From Bacteroidales bacterium 6E (lineage in GTDB: Bacteria; Bacteroidota; Bacteroidia; Bacteroidales; Prolixibacteraceae): 64,000 bases of DNA. Each line of letters begins with the position of its first letter. Position 1 is the stretch's first letter. Location of the stretch: assembly GCA_001270045.2 (NCBI GenBank), contig DF970673.1:71209-135208 (forward strand). The letters run 5' to 3'. The translations under genes were made by a program, and so were the position numbers. Of the stretch, positions 17,325 to 26,552 are shown one piece after another. The notes beneath the pieces are model-generated. The model saw nothing but the letters and a program-made list of their open reading frames with translations, was not told the origin of the DNA and did no database searches.

Positions 17325-19547
17325 TCAGTCGTTTAGGTTTTCAACCCTGGCTACCTTTTCGATCCCCTTGATTTTTCCCAGCTGGAGTATCAGATGCTGC
17401 AAGTCTTCGGTGTTGTGGATATATAAATAAAGGTCTCCCTCAAAGATACCGTCATGTGTATCGAATTTTACAGACCTCATGTTAATGTTGTGTAGCTTGG
17501 AAATGATGTTGGTGACTTCATTCACGATACCCAGGCGGTCGAAACCACTCAGAGACAATCTCGTCAGGTAGGAGAGTTTCTTGAATTTGGTCCATTCGGC
17601 AGTGATCACCTTGTCTCCCTGGCTCGCAAGCAGTTTCTCGGCAGTTGGACATTCCTTTTTGTGAATGATCACCAAATCGCCGGAACCTATATATCCGATC
17701 ACGTCATCGCCAGGTATGGGATTGCAGCATTTGGCCAAAGAATACTCAATGTTATCCGGATTTTCCTTCAGGATAAACGGTTTTCGCTTGTCAAATTTCA
17801 CGGGTTTTTCATCGGTTTCTGCTGCCGGTTCTTCTTTTGGCTTTCTGTTGAAAGTGATGTTCCAGTACTTGACAAATTTGTTGACTGATTTGCGTTTCAG
17901 GACCTGGTCCAGATCCTGAAGGTCAATCAAGCCCATCCCGACATGGGAATAGAGTTGTTCCTTATTGTTCAGGTTGTAATGGGCAACGATTTTCTTGGTG
18001 GTGTTGGCAACCAGCGGAAATCCATGATTCCTGATGGCTTCCTCCACTTTTTCCCTGCCCATTTCAAGATGTTGCTTTTTTTCCTGTTTTAAGGCATCCT
18101 TGATTTTGGTTTTTGCTTTGGCGGTAGTTACAAAATTCAGCCATTCAGGCTGGGGTGACTGGCTTTCGGCAGTCAGTATTTCTATCTGGTCGCCATTCTG
18201 TAATATGTGACTGGGCGGCACCAGCCTGAAATTGACCTTGGCCCCAATGCACTTGTTGCCGAGGTCACTGTGGATTTCATATGCCACATCAACAATGGTT
18301 GATTCCTTGGGAAGCTTGATCAGTTTCCCCTTGGGAGTAAAGACCACGATTTCATCTGTAAACAAGTTCATCTTGAACTCATCGAGAAATTCGAAGGCAT
18401 CGTATTCCGAATTCGTCAGGTGTTCGCGGATCCGGGCTATCCAGCGGTCAAGTTCATTTTCTGAGGTGACCGTTCCTTTATATTTATAATGGGCCGCGAA
18501 ACCATACTCGGCAACCTGGTCCATACGTTCAGTCCTGATCTGGACTTCAACCCATTTACCCTGGGGGCCCATCACCGTGACATGCAACGATTCGTAACCG
18601 TTTGCCCTGGGCATGGTAATCCAGTCGCGGATCCGGTCGGGTTTGGGAGCATAAATATCCGTTACAAGCGACAACACCTCGAAGCATTGTCGTTTTTCAG
18701 AAACGCCTGGCTTTCCTTTTAGGATGATCCGAATGGCCAACAAATCATAAACTTCGTCAAGGGTGATTCCCTTGTTGTGCATTTTGGTCCATATCGAGTA
18801 CATCGATTTGAGCCGGTGGGTCACGGTACATTCTATATTCTCTTCGGCCAGTCTCTGTTTTATAGGGGCGATAAACTGGTTGACCAGATAGTTGCGCTTC
18901 TCTTCCTGATCGTGCAACTGATAAAGCAAGTCACGGTAGTCCTCAGGGTGTTTGAACCTGAAACTCAGCTCTTCCAGCTCATTCTTGATTGAATACAACC
19001 CCAGTCTGTGGGCTAACGGGGCATAGAGGTAAAGTGTCTCGCTGGCCGTCTTGATTTGCTTGTAGGGAGGTAGGGATTCGAGCGTCCGCATATTATGGAG
19101 CCTGTCTGCCAGTTTGATCAGCACAACCCTGACATCGTCAGAAAGTGTCATCAGCATCTTCCTGAGCGTAAGTGCCTGTCGGCCATCCATCTCTCCTGAC
19201 AACTTGGTGAGGCCGTCGACAAGTCGGGCAACATCCTTGCCGAACATGTTCTCAATATCGGATGTGGAGTATTCGGTATCTTCCACCACGTCGTGCAGGA
19301 TGGATGCGATGACAGAGGTAGCCCCAAGACCAAGGTCGCGTGCAACAATCGTGGCCACGGCAATGGGGTGGATGATGTAAGGCTCTCCTGACTTGCGACG
19401 CACTCCTTCATGGGCGGAATTGGCGAAGTCGAATGCCTTTTTGACTTTTGCCATTCGCTCAGCATCGAAACGCTTGCCGATTTCCCTGACGAGATCATCG
19501 TAACAATCGTTAATTTGTCGTATTTCCGCTTTTGTAAACAGTGCCAT
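17325..19547 (-). CDS. rsh: Bifunctional (p)ppGpp synthetase/hydrolase (RSH)
   Basis: 740 residues, a full-length long RSH that makes and degrades the stringent-response alarmone. The HD hydrolase domain has His60 and the His85-Asp86 pair in SILHDVVEDTEY, plus KLADRLHNMRTL; the synthetase domain shows RANGYESLHVTVMG near residue 315. TGS follows at about 400-460 (FTPKGKLIKLPKESTIVDVAYEIHSDLG), then a helical region, the CCNPIPGDDVIGYI zinc-finger/RIS part and a C-terminal ACT domain (LSLSGFDRLGIVNEV). All key residues of both activities seem present. Its start overlaps the end of gmhB by 38 bases. Confidence 0.96.
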   Translation of the reverse strand: MALFTKAEIRQINDCYDDLVREIGKRFDAERMAKVKKAFDFANSAHEGVRRKSGEPYIIHPIAVATIVARDLGLGATSVIASILHDVVEDTEYSTSDIENMFGKDVARLVDGLTKLSGEMDGRQALTLRKMLMTLSDDVRVVLIKLADRLHNMRTLESLPPYKQIKTASETLYLYAPLAHRLGLYSIKNELEELSFRFKHPEDYRDLLYQLHDQEEKRNYLVNQFIAPIKQRLAEENIECTVTHRLKSMYSIWTKMHNKGITLDEVYDLLAIRIILKGKPGVSEKRQCFEVLSLVTDIYAPKPDRIRDWITMPRANGYESLHVTVMGPQGKWVEVQIRTERMDQVAEYGFAAHYKYKGTVTSENELDRWIARIREHLTNSEYDAFEFLDEFKMNLFTDEIVVFTPKGKLIKLPKESTIVDVAYEIHSDLGNKCIGAKVNFRLVPPSHILQNGDQIEILTAESQSPQPEWLNFVTTAKAKTKIKDALKQEKKQHLEMGREKVEEAIRNHGFPLVANTTKKIVAHYNLNNKEQLYSHVGMGLIDLQDLDQVLKRKSVNKFVKYWNITFNRKPKEEPAAETDEKPVKFDKRKPFILKENPDNIEYSLAKCCNPIPGDDVIGYIGSGDLVIIHKKECPTAEKLLASQGDKVITAEWTKFKKLSYLTRLSLSGFDRLGIVNEVTNIISKLHNINMRSVKFDTHDGIFEGDLYLYIHNTEDLQHLILQLGKIKGIEKVARVENLND

Positions 19548-20016
19548 TCTCTATTTCTATCCTCCCTGTCTCATTGATTCTGACGATGGTGCCTATTCCG
19601 GCTTTTTTCCCGGCTATAACATCTGAATCCTTATCTCCAATCAACACACTCTGTGCCGGATTTATTCCATATTCATCCAATGCCTGCTTAATCATGCCGG
19701 GATTGGGTTTCCGACACAGGCATTCCCCGGTTATTTCGGGATGATGGGGGCAATGGTATACCCGTTTGATTTCAATTCCTTTTTTACGGAACTCTAATGA
19801 CATCCATTGGGTCACCTTCTCAAAATCTGCTTCGGTATAAAAGCCCCGGGCAATCCCTGATTGATTGGTTACCACAAAAATAGCATATCCTGAATCGTAA
19901 TAACGTTTAACAAGATCAAAAATGCCTTCCCTGAAAATAAAATCCTCGATTTTATAAACGTAATTCTTTTCTTCATTGATGGTGCCGTCCCGATCCAGGA
20001 AAAGAGCTTTATTCAT
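19510..20016 (-). CDS. gmhB: D-glycero-D-manno-heptose 1,7-bisphosphate phosphatase
   Basis: 168 residues from MNKALFLDRDGT. The HAD nucleophile and acid/base are Asp8 and Asp10, and GDKDSDVIAGKKAGIG is the late metal-binding motif. The zinc loop CPHHPE...CLCRKPNPGM is the hallmark of GmhB and of the related histidinol-phosphate phosphatase; the gmhA neighbour favours GmhB. It removes the C7 phosphate in ADP-heptose synthesis. The ORF can be opened 4 codons earlier, but the chosen Met begins the family N-terminus. The 38-base overlap with rsh implies coupled translation. Confidence 0.88.
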   Translation of the reverse strand: MNKALFLDRDGTINEEKNYVYKIEDFIFREGIFDLVKRYYDSGYAIFVVTNQSGIARGFYTEADFEKVTQWMSLEFRKKGIEIKRVYHCPHHPEITGECLCRKPNPGMIKQALDEYGINPAQSVLIGDKDSDVIAGKKAGIGTIVRINETGRIEIENGTVYKSGNTTN

Positions 20017-20052
20017 GGTTCCTTCCACTTATATCCTGATGTGACGTATAAA

Positions 20053-20643
20053 TTATCCGGGTGTTCCAGCCCCGAAAATATTTTTCTCGACCATCTGGCA
20101 GATACAGTGTCCCAAAAGCATATGTACTTCCTGTATCCGTGCAGTGTCCGTCGATGGTACACGGATCGTGATATTGCAGATATCGAGCAGTTTACCACCT
20201 GTTTCACCCGTAAGGGCAATAGTGTAAATCGATTCATCCGAAGCATACTGTGCTGCTCTTACGATATTCGTCGATTGTCCCGAAGTTGAAAGCAAGATGA
20301 CAACATCACCGCTTCTGGCCGCCCCTTCCAGGTATCTGGCATAGGAATAATCGAAGTCATAATCATTGGAAACTGCTGTCAGAAATGGCACATTAATGTT
20401 TATGGCTTCGGCATTCAGGGCCTTTCTTTCGAGATTGAATCTTCCCGAAAGTTCTGCCGCCAAGTGCTGTGCATCAGCTGCACTGCCGCCGTTTCCTCCA
20501 AAAAGGACCCGATGTCCTGTCTGCAGGGCATTCGTGATTTTTTCTGCCGCACCCACAACCTGGTCGAGAATCAACCTGTCATTCAGGACTGAATTCTTGA
20601 TGGCAATGGATTCCCGGATGTTATCTTGGATATTTTTTATCAT
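20053..20643 (-). CDS. gmhA: Phosphoheptose isomerase (SIS domain)
   Basis: 196 residues, the normal GmhA length, taking the start at MIKNIQDNIR. It isomerises sedoheptulose 7-phosphate at the head of ADP-heptose synthesis. The SIS motifs GGNGGSAADAQHLAAEL and LSTSGQSTNIVRA bind the sugar phosphate. DiaA-type SIS proteins look similar, but the neighbouring gmhB supports GmhA. The frame is open 68 codons further upstream inside the glycosyltransferase gene, which is a shadow; the chosen start still overlaps that gene by 23 bases. Confidence 0.88.
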   Translation of the reverse strand: MIKNIQDNIRESIAIKNSVLNDRLILDQVVGAAEKITNALQTGHRVLFGGNGGSAADAQHLAAELSGRFNLERKALNAEAININVPFLTAVSNDYDFDYSYARYLEGAARSGDVVILLSTSGQSTNIVRAAQYASDESIYTIALTGETGGKLLDICNITIRVPSTDTARIQEVHMLLGHCICQMVEKNIFGAGTPG

Positions 20644-21772
20644 CGGTTTCTTTCTTGAGTTCATAAAATAAACGGGTGAAATGGCGCCAGGCAAATCGCT
20701 CTTTCTCTTTTTTGACAAAATCTTCAAAACTGCTTTTCCGGTTCTGTCCATAAAAATCGAGGATGGCTTCAGTGATGCTTCCGGGTTCCGGTTCGCAAAC
20801 ATATCCGGCCTTTTGATGGGCAACAATCTCTGGCAATCCGCCGACATTGGTTACAAGCATGGGCTTGCAAAAATGGTAGGCTACCTGGGTCACTCCACTT
20901 TGTGTAGCCGACTTGTAAGTCTGCACCACCATGTCGCAGGCATTGAAATAGGAAGAGACCTCGCCGTTGGGTATGTATTTGTCAACAAAAATGATGTCAT
21001 TTTCGAGCTGCAGCGACTTTACCAGGTCTCTGTACTTTTTTTCATTGGCGTAAAATTCACCTGCTACGATCAGTCTTAATTTTTTGTTTGTCAAACGTTC
21101 GTCTGCCAGGGATTCAATCACCAGGTCAAGCCCTTTGTAATCACGGATCAGACCAAAAAACAACAGATAGTTAAATCCCGGATCCAGTCCGAGTATGTTT
21201 AATGCTTCCTCACGGGTGGAAATATCACCGTAATGGTCATAAATGGGGTGGGGGCCATATCGCCGCGGTTTCATTTTGTCGAATGTGTCAAGATCTGTCA
21301 AAACACTTTCCGACATGGCAATGATTCCATCGCATGAATTCAGGAACCAGGCAGTCAGGGGACGGTCTCCCGGTTTCTTTTCATGAGGTATGATGTTGTC
21401 TGTCAGACCTATAACAGTGGTTTTCCTGTTGCCTCCAATAAGTCGGCTGATCGTTCCGAGTGAGGGACCGATGAATGGGATCCAAAACCTGGAAATGACC
21501 AGGTCGGGAGCTTCCTTACGGATCCTTTGGCCAACCGAGATCCAATTGAAGGGATTGATGCTGTTGACCGTGCGGTTTATGGATAGCCCATCAGGTTTGG
21601 GGTCATCCGAAAATTGGGTTTTTCCTGGGAACAGAAAATCAGGATATTGGATTGTAAAAGTTTCGATCCTCACGTCATGTCCCTCCCTGATGAATTCTTG
21701 TGCCAGCCGTTCATTGAAGGCTGCAATTCCACCGCGGTAGGGGTGTGCCGGACCGATAATCACTATTCTCAT
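20621..21772 (-). CDS. Glycosyltransferase family 4 protein
   Basis: 383 residues with the GT-B fold: an N-terminal domain beginning IVIIGPAHPYRGGIAAFNERL and the family GT1/GT4 C-terminal domain, where KLRLIVAGEFYANEKKYRDL and the CDMVVQTYKSATQSGVTQVAYHFCKPML stretch hold the nucleotide-sugar contacts (the E-x7-E motif is only partly recognisable). Located with gmhA and gmhB, it may add a heptose or another sugar to a surface glycan, but the donor cannot be assigned. The start is 1 base after the NUDIX stop codon, consistent with one transcript. Confidence 0.88.
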   Translation of the reverse strand: MRIVIIGPAHPYRGGIAAFNERLAQEFIREGHDVRIETFTIQYPDFLFPGKTQFSDDPKPDGLSINRTVNSINPFNWISVGQRIRKEAPDLVISRFWIPFIGPSLGTISRLIGGNRKTTVIGLTDNIIPHEKKPGDRPLTAWFLNSCDGIIAMSESVLTDLDTFDKMKPRRYGPHPIYDHYGDISTREEALNILGLDPGFNYLLFFGLIRDYKGLDLVIESLADERLTNKKLRLIVAGEFYANEKKYRDLVKSLQLENDIIFVDKYIPNGEVSSYFNACDMVVQTYKSATQSGVTQVAYHFCKPMLVTNVGGLPEIVAHQKAGYVCEPEPGSITEAILDFYGQNRKSSFEDFVKKEKERFAWRHFTRLFYELKKETDDKKYPR

Positions 21773-21773
21773 G

Positions 21774-22235
21774 CTAACACTCTAAGGATTCCTGCAATTT
21801 GGCAGCCACTAATTTATCAATTGGGAAGCTGAATTCCGAAAGATCCAGCATATTTATTTTAACCCATCGAAACGACTGTCCACCGTTTACGCCAGCCGGA
21901 TATTGGTGGGGTTGGTCGCTGATTTTGAATTGGATTTCACCATTAAGTTCTGCAGTATAATAAATGCTGACCAATTGGTGGTTGGGATAGAAAAGTGCCT
22001 TCTGGAAAAAATCTGTCGTGTAGAAATGGCGGATGTTTTTAATTTCCTGTTGGTTACATTCTTCCCTGATTTCCCTGACCAGACAATCGATCGGTCCTTC
22101 CCCGTATTGGAGCCCGCCTCCCGGAAATTTGGTCATAGACTGACCCAACTGGAATTCATCGGTAATCAGCACTTCACCTCTTGTATTGAGTATGAGTCCA
22201 TATACCCTTAAAACAAATTTTCCTTCGTATTCCAT
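21774..22235 (-). CDS. NUDIX hydrolase
   Basis: 153 residues. The Nudix box begins at GGLQYGEG and continues to REIREECNQ; it fits Gx5Ex7REUxEExGU except that the late glycine is Asn. The metal-binding glutamates (REIREE) are intact, so activity is expected on some nucleoside diphosphate derivative. I start at the ATG at 22235, just 2 bases after the miaA stop, rather than at the TTG two codons earlier. It lies between miaA and the glycosyltransferase; a role in activated-sugar metabolism is possible but not shown. Confidence 0.87.
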   Translation of the reverse strand: MEYEGKFVLRVYGLILNTRGEVLITDEFQLGQSMTKFPGGGLQYGEGPIDCLVREIREECNQQEIKNIRHFYTTDFFQKALFYPNHQLVSIYYTAELNGEIQFKISDQPHQYPAGVNGGQSFRWVKINMLDLSEFSFPIDKLVAAKLQESLEC

Positions 22236-22237
22236 TG

Positions 22238-23140
22238 TCAATTCATTTTTTGCAGAATGTAAGGGATGATCAGATCTTTGTCGGCTGTATCAAACCATTG
22301 GATATCGGGATCACGCTTGAACCATGTCTGTTGTTTCCGGGCGTACCTCCGGGTATTGCTTTTTATTTTTTCAATGGCTTCCTCTCTGCTCATAAGGCCA
22401 TCAAAATAATCGAACCATTCACGGTATCCCACTGTATTCAACGCATTGTTATTACGGTGGTCGTAAAGTTGCCTTGCTTCCTCTTCCAATCCGGATTCAA
22501 CCATCGCATCAACCCTTCGGTTGATGCGGTCATAGAGGATGTCACGTGATGCCGTTAATCCGATCTTGATTACTTCAAAGGGTCTTTCTTTTTTCTGGTT
22601 TGTCCTGAATGAGCTAAAGGAAGTGCCGGTCATTCTGCAAATCTCGATGGCATGCATGATCCGTTTCGGATTTTTCTGGTCAACCTGACCGTAATATTCC
22701 GGATCCAGTTTTTTTAGCTCTATGAGTAGAGGCTCAAGCCCTTCCTTTTCAAATTGTTCGACAACTTGTTCCCGAATTCGAAAATCAATGGCCGGCAGCT
22801 CATCAATGCCATTGCATACCGCATCGACATACATCATTGAGCCACCGGTCATTACAACTACCTTATAAGATTTGTAAAGCAAAGATAATTTGTCAAGGAC
22901 GTCCGACTCAAACCGACTGGCATTATAATAGTCGAATATGGAATGGGTATGTATAAAATGGTGAGGGACCTTTTGCAATTCATCATGGTCGGGTACAGCT
23001 GTACCGATAACCATCTCCTTGAACAACTGCCGGGAGTCGGCAGAAATGATTTCGGTTTTAAAGTGTTGTGCTATGTCGATGCTCACTGAAGTTTTTCCTA
23101 TGGCTGTCGGACCTGTTACCACGACCAGATAAGGCTTCAT
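22238..23140 (-). CDS. miaA: tRNA dimethylallyltransferase
   Basis: Adds the dimethylallyl group to A37 of tRNAs reading UNN codons. 300 residues from MKPYLVVVTGPTAIGKTSVS, whose GPTAIGKT is the Walker A motif. The DMAPP/tRNA-contact motifs ISADSRQLFKEM, TGGSMMYVDAVCNGIDELP and the late GYREWFDYFDG with KSNTRRYARKQQTWFKRD are present in order. The frame extends 37 codons upstream into a region with a promoter-like TATTTTTG box (23166-23173) and a terminator; the chosen start matches the family N-terminus. Confidence 0.96.
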   Translation of the reverse strand: MKPYLVVVTGPTAIGKTSVSIDIAQHFKTEIISADSRQLFKEMVIGTAVPDHDELQKVPHHFIHTHSIFDYYNASRFESDVLDKLSLLYKSYKVVVMTGGSMMYVDAVCNGIDELPAIDFRIREQVVEQFEKEGLEPLLIELKKLDPEYYGQVDQKNPKRIMHAIEICRMTGTSFSSFRTNQKKERPFEVIKIGLTASRDILYDRINRRVDAMVESGLEEEARQLYDHRNNNALNTVGYREWFDYFDGLMSREEAIEKIKSNTRRYARKQQTWFKRDPDIQWFDTADKDLIIPYILQKMN

Positions 23141-23210
23141 AAAGATGGAATTTTTTACTTTCGGCCAAAAATAACGATTCGGTTTAATACAGACTGTTCG
23201 AGGGGGTAAA

Positions 23211-23239
23211 AATAAAAACGGTCCGGGTAGCCGGACCGT
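23211..23239 (-). terminator. Rho-independent terminator after the pRiA4b-ORF3-like gene
   Basis: A perfect 9-bp stem (ACGGTCCGG and CCGGACCGT, 23218-23226 with 23231-23239) and a 4-nt loop are followed on the minus strand by a T-rich tract (TTTTATTTTT). It separates the 23261-23779 gene from miaA. Confidence 0.85.
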
Positions 23240-23260
23240 AAGAATTTTCATTCCATTGGG

Positions 23261-23779
23261 TTATAAAGTCAATTCTTCGATGTCACCGAAAATTTCGTAA
23301 TAATCATCGAGGATGCCGTAGTCAGGAGCATGATTTTTTTCTGCTGCAGCATCATTGGTGATGACCTCATCCAGTACTTCTGTCGGAGACTCATTACCGT
23401 TCACCATAACCAATGGTTCTCTGAGATTCTTTTCCATATTTATTCCAGTTAATTCCAAAATGAATGAATAATCGTTAAACAAATCATAGGTATAACGTAT
23501 GTAAGGGGTATTGGATGATATGATGTCCTTTATCAAGGTGTTTCTCATACTAAGACAAGGTGCCTTTGTGCAGGGCAATTCAACTTCGGATATCTCGGTG
23601 TTTGATTTTCCTGCGGCGTCAAAAACAAAAAAGGAGGCCATTTGGAAGGGTGATATCCCTGCCGCTGCCTGCAGTGCCTGGTGCAATTCCTGAAAACTGT
23701 GCTCAATATCAGTCTCAATGGAGAACTGATATCGGGAGGGTTGGTATGATGTGACTTTAAACTGATAAATCATAACCAT
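23261..23779 (-). CDS. pRiA4b ORF-3-like (IS1096 TnpR-like) family protein
   Basis: 172 residues. The N-terminal part (YQFKVTSYQPSRYQFSIETD, then FQELHQALQAAAGIS and FQMASFFVF) and the YTYDLFNDYSFILELTGI strand match the pattern of the plasmid pRiA4b ORF-3 family, named after mobile-element passengers but widespread in chromosomes. The C-terminal 40 residues are acidic (DYGILDDYYEIFGDIEEL). No transposase or resolvase catalytic residues are present and no repeats flank it, so I read it as a chromosomal protein of unknown function. It has its own terminator and no close neighbours. Confidence 0.65.
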   Translation of the reverse strand: MVMIYQFKVTSYQPSRYQFSIETDIEHSFQELHQALQAAAGISPFQMASFFVFDAAGKSNTEISEVELPCTKAPCLSMRNTLIKDIISSNTPYIRYTYDLFNDYSFILELTGINMEKNLREPLVMVNGNESPTEVLDEVITNDAAAEKNHAPDYGILDDYYEIFGDIEELTL

Positions 23780-24001
23780 TAGGATTTGACCATCTCAAAT
23801 TTATAAATCATTCTATCCATTTGCTATCCCTACTTATTATCGACTTACTGGGAAATGGCGTAAAATGGGTGTCATTGCTTTGTGATCCTAGGGTATTGGA
23901 TGTGTGCTATGTCGTTGCAAATGAATAGGTAGGAAATATAAATGATCGTGTCAGGACAGGCGAAAAATCGATAAGATTAAGAAAATTAAAAAATGTTAAT
24001 T
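23780..24001. other. Gene-poor intergenic stretch (left part of 23780-24491)
   Basis: The whole 712-base stretch up to the gapA terminator is AT-rich. Apart from one weak small ORF (24002-24145), an imperfect palindrome (24254-24269) and a 13-bp direct repeat, I see no gene, RNA gene or mobile element here. Confidence 0.6.
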
Positions 24002-24145
24002 TTAATATACGCGTCGTAATTCTCGACTATATTCTTCATCTTTTCGGTAAACCAATAAGCCGCTAACAGTGGTATGTTCAATAAAAAGTGTGTATAATGC
24101 ACAGAATATGAGATATATAAAGAAATTTTTTTGTTGGTTTGACAT
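24002..24145 (-). CDS. Possible small single-TM membrane protein
   Basis: 47 residues from MSNQQKNFFI: a short polar head, one hydrophobic helix (FIYLIFCALYTLFI) and a charged tail (YRKDEEYSRELRRVY). The layout suits a small membrane protein, but there is no recognised family, no clear ribosome-binding site and no promoter match, and AT-rich noncoding DNA can produce such an ORF by chance. Confidence 0.25.
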   Translation of the reverse strand: MSNQQKNFFIYLIFCALYTLFIEHTTVSGLLVYRKDEEYSRELRRVY

Positions 24146-24290
24146 GAATAAGATCCTGTGGGGACTAATGTGCCAGGTATTTACATTTCGAACCAATAGG
24201 CAATCCTGAAATGGTCTGGTCGTTTTTGCTACTAATTTTTCTGTTTGCCAACCAAGAATTGGAATTCTTTTTTTAAGGAAAGAATCATAC

Positions 24291-24334
24291 TTTGATTAAA
24301 AGGTAAATTCTGGATGTATAGTTTGATTAAAAGG
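24291..24334. repeat. 13-bp direct repeat, two copies
   Basis: TTTGATTAAAAGG occurs at 24291-24303 and again at 24322-24334 (31-base period) in the AT-rich gap behind gapA. It could be a chance repeat or a binding site. Confidence 0.4.
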
Positions 24335-24485
24335 AGTAAAAAGTAAAAATTGATTTTCGGGGTTATCTCAGTCCATGTATTCTATTTTCAAAATAATCTG
24401 GGATTTTTCGGGTAGACAAATTATTTTACAAGCGATCAAAAAATACTCAATAAGAATCTCTTTTTTGTCCGGTAATGCACAGGCA

Positions 24486-24512
24486 AATAAAAAGGGGCGA
24501 ATCTCGCCCCTT
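24486..24512 (-). terminator. Rho-independent terminator of gapA
   Basis: The stem GGGGCGA/TCGCCCC (with two flanking A:T pairs, 24492-24512) and a 3-nt loop lie 23 bases after the gapA stop; on the minus strand a TTTTTATTT tract follows. Confidence 0.85.
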
Positions 24513-24535
24513 ACATTATGATAAAATAATTTGAA

Positions 24536-26046
<1,511 letters not shown>

Positions 26047-26187
26047 CTATGACGGTAATGCCAGTTCAGGGACTGCTTTGGCAGATGAGTATGCCGGACA
26101 GTTACAGGTTTTGCAGGCAGCCATGGCCCAACCTGTTACAAGCAGAATTACGATGATAATTGATTTACGAATGGAAAGCCTTGTCAT
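26047..26187 (-). CDS. 46-residue lipoprotein with CxxCxCPAYS motif
   Basis: A complete small ORF: basic start MTRLSIRKS, a hydrophobic segment (IIIVILLVTGWAM), then a cysteine cluster CKTCNCPAYS and a short polar tail. MAAC before the cluster can serve as a lipobox (Cys25), giving a mature lipoprotein of about 22 residues. Small Bacteroidota lipoproteins with a C-x-C-P-A-Y core are familiar to me, but their role is not known. It lies divergent to the giant surface protein gene, 366 bases away. Coding is supported by the signal-like N-terminus and clean motif rather than by length. Confidence 0.6.
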   Translation of the reverse strand: MTRLSIRKSIIIVILLVTGWAMAACKTCNCPAYSSAKAVPELALPS

Positions 26188-26415
26188 AGACGCATTTTAA
26201 ATAAAATTCAATTTTGATAATCAGTGAACGCATTTTTCCAAAAAAGCGTATATTTGATGCGTTATTTATAATGATTTCAAACCAGACAGACAGGCAATTT
26301 TGGGTAATGAACAGGCCCACAGGCAGTAATCAACCATAAAAGTCAGAATTGTTGGTAAATAATGGCTTTAAGCATGTTTTACTCAGAAAAAACCCGGAAA
26401 TTTGAAAGCCAATGT
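26188..26415. other. Left part of the 26188-26552 intergenic region
   Basis: The 365-base AT-rich gap between the small lipoprotein and the giant gene holds no ORF of note. It has a TATATTTG box (26249-26256) without a -33 partner, and the better promoter candidate at 26416-26447. The last ~100 bases would be a long 5' untranslated leader. Confidence 0.5.
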
Positions 26416-26447
26416 ATTGTACATTGCTGGGAAAATTATTACGTTTG
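26416..26447 (+). promoter_or_regulatory. Putative promoter of the giant SprB-repeat gene
   Basis: ATTG (26416-26419), a 20-nt spacer and TACGTTTG (26440-26447) fit the Bacteroidota promoter with one mismatch in the -33 box. The leader to the ATG at 26553 would be about 100 nt. Confidence 0.5.
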
Positions 26448-26552
26448 TGATTAAACTATGGAAAAACAAGGCATTTATGTCTGAAAATTTGATAGAATGA
26501 ATTATAAATCAAAATCAATCAATCAATTAAGTTCAATTTAAAGCAAGTTGCT

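Noticed and set aside
20644..20847. 68-codon N-terminal extension of gmhA
   Set aside because: It lies within the coding sequence of the upstream glycosyltransferase and gives a basic, non-SIS N-terminus; GmhA of the family begins at MIKNIQDNIR.
24254..24269. AAGAATT-GG-AATTCTT palindrome followed by T's
   Set aside because: Its 2-nt centre allows only a short, AT-only stem, too weak for a terminator; kept only as part of the gene-poor gap.
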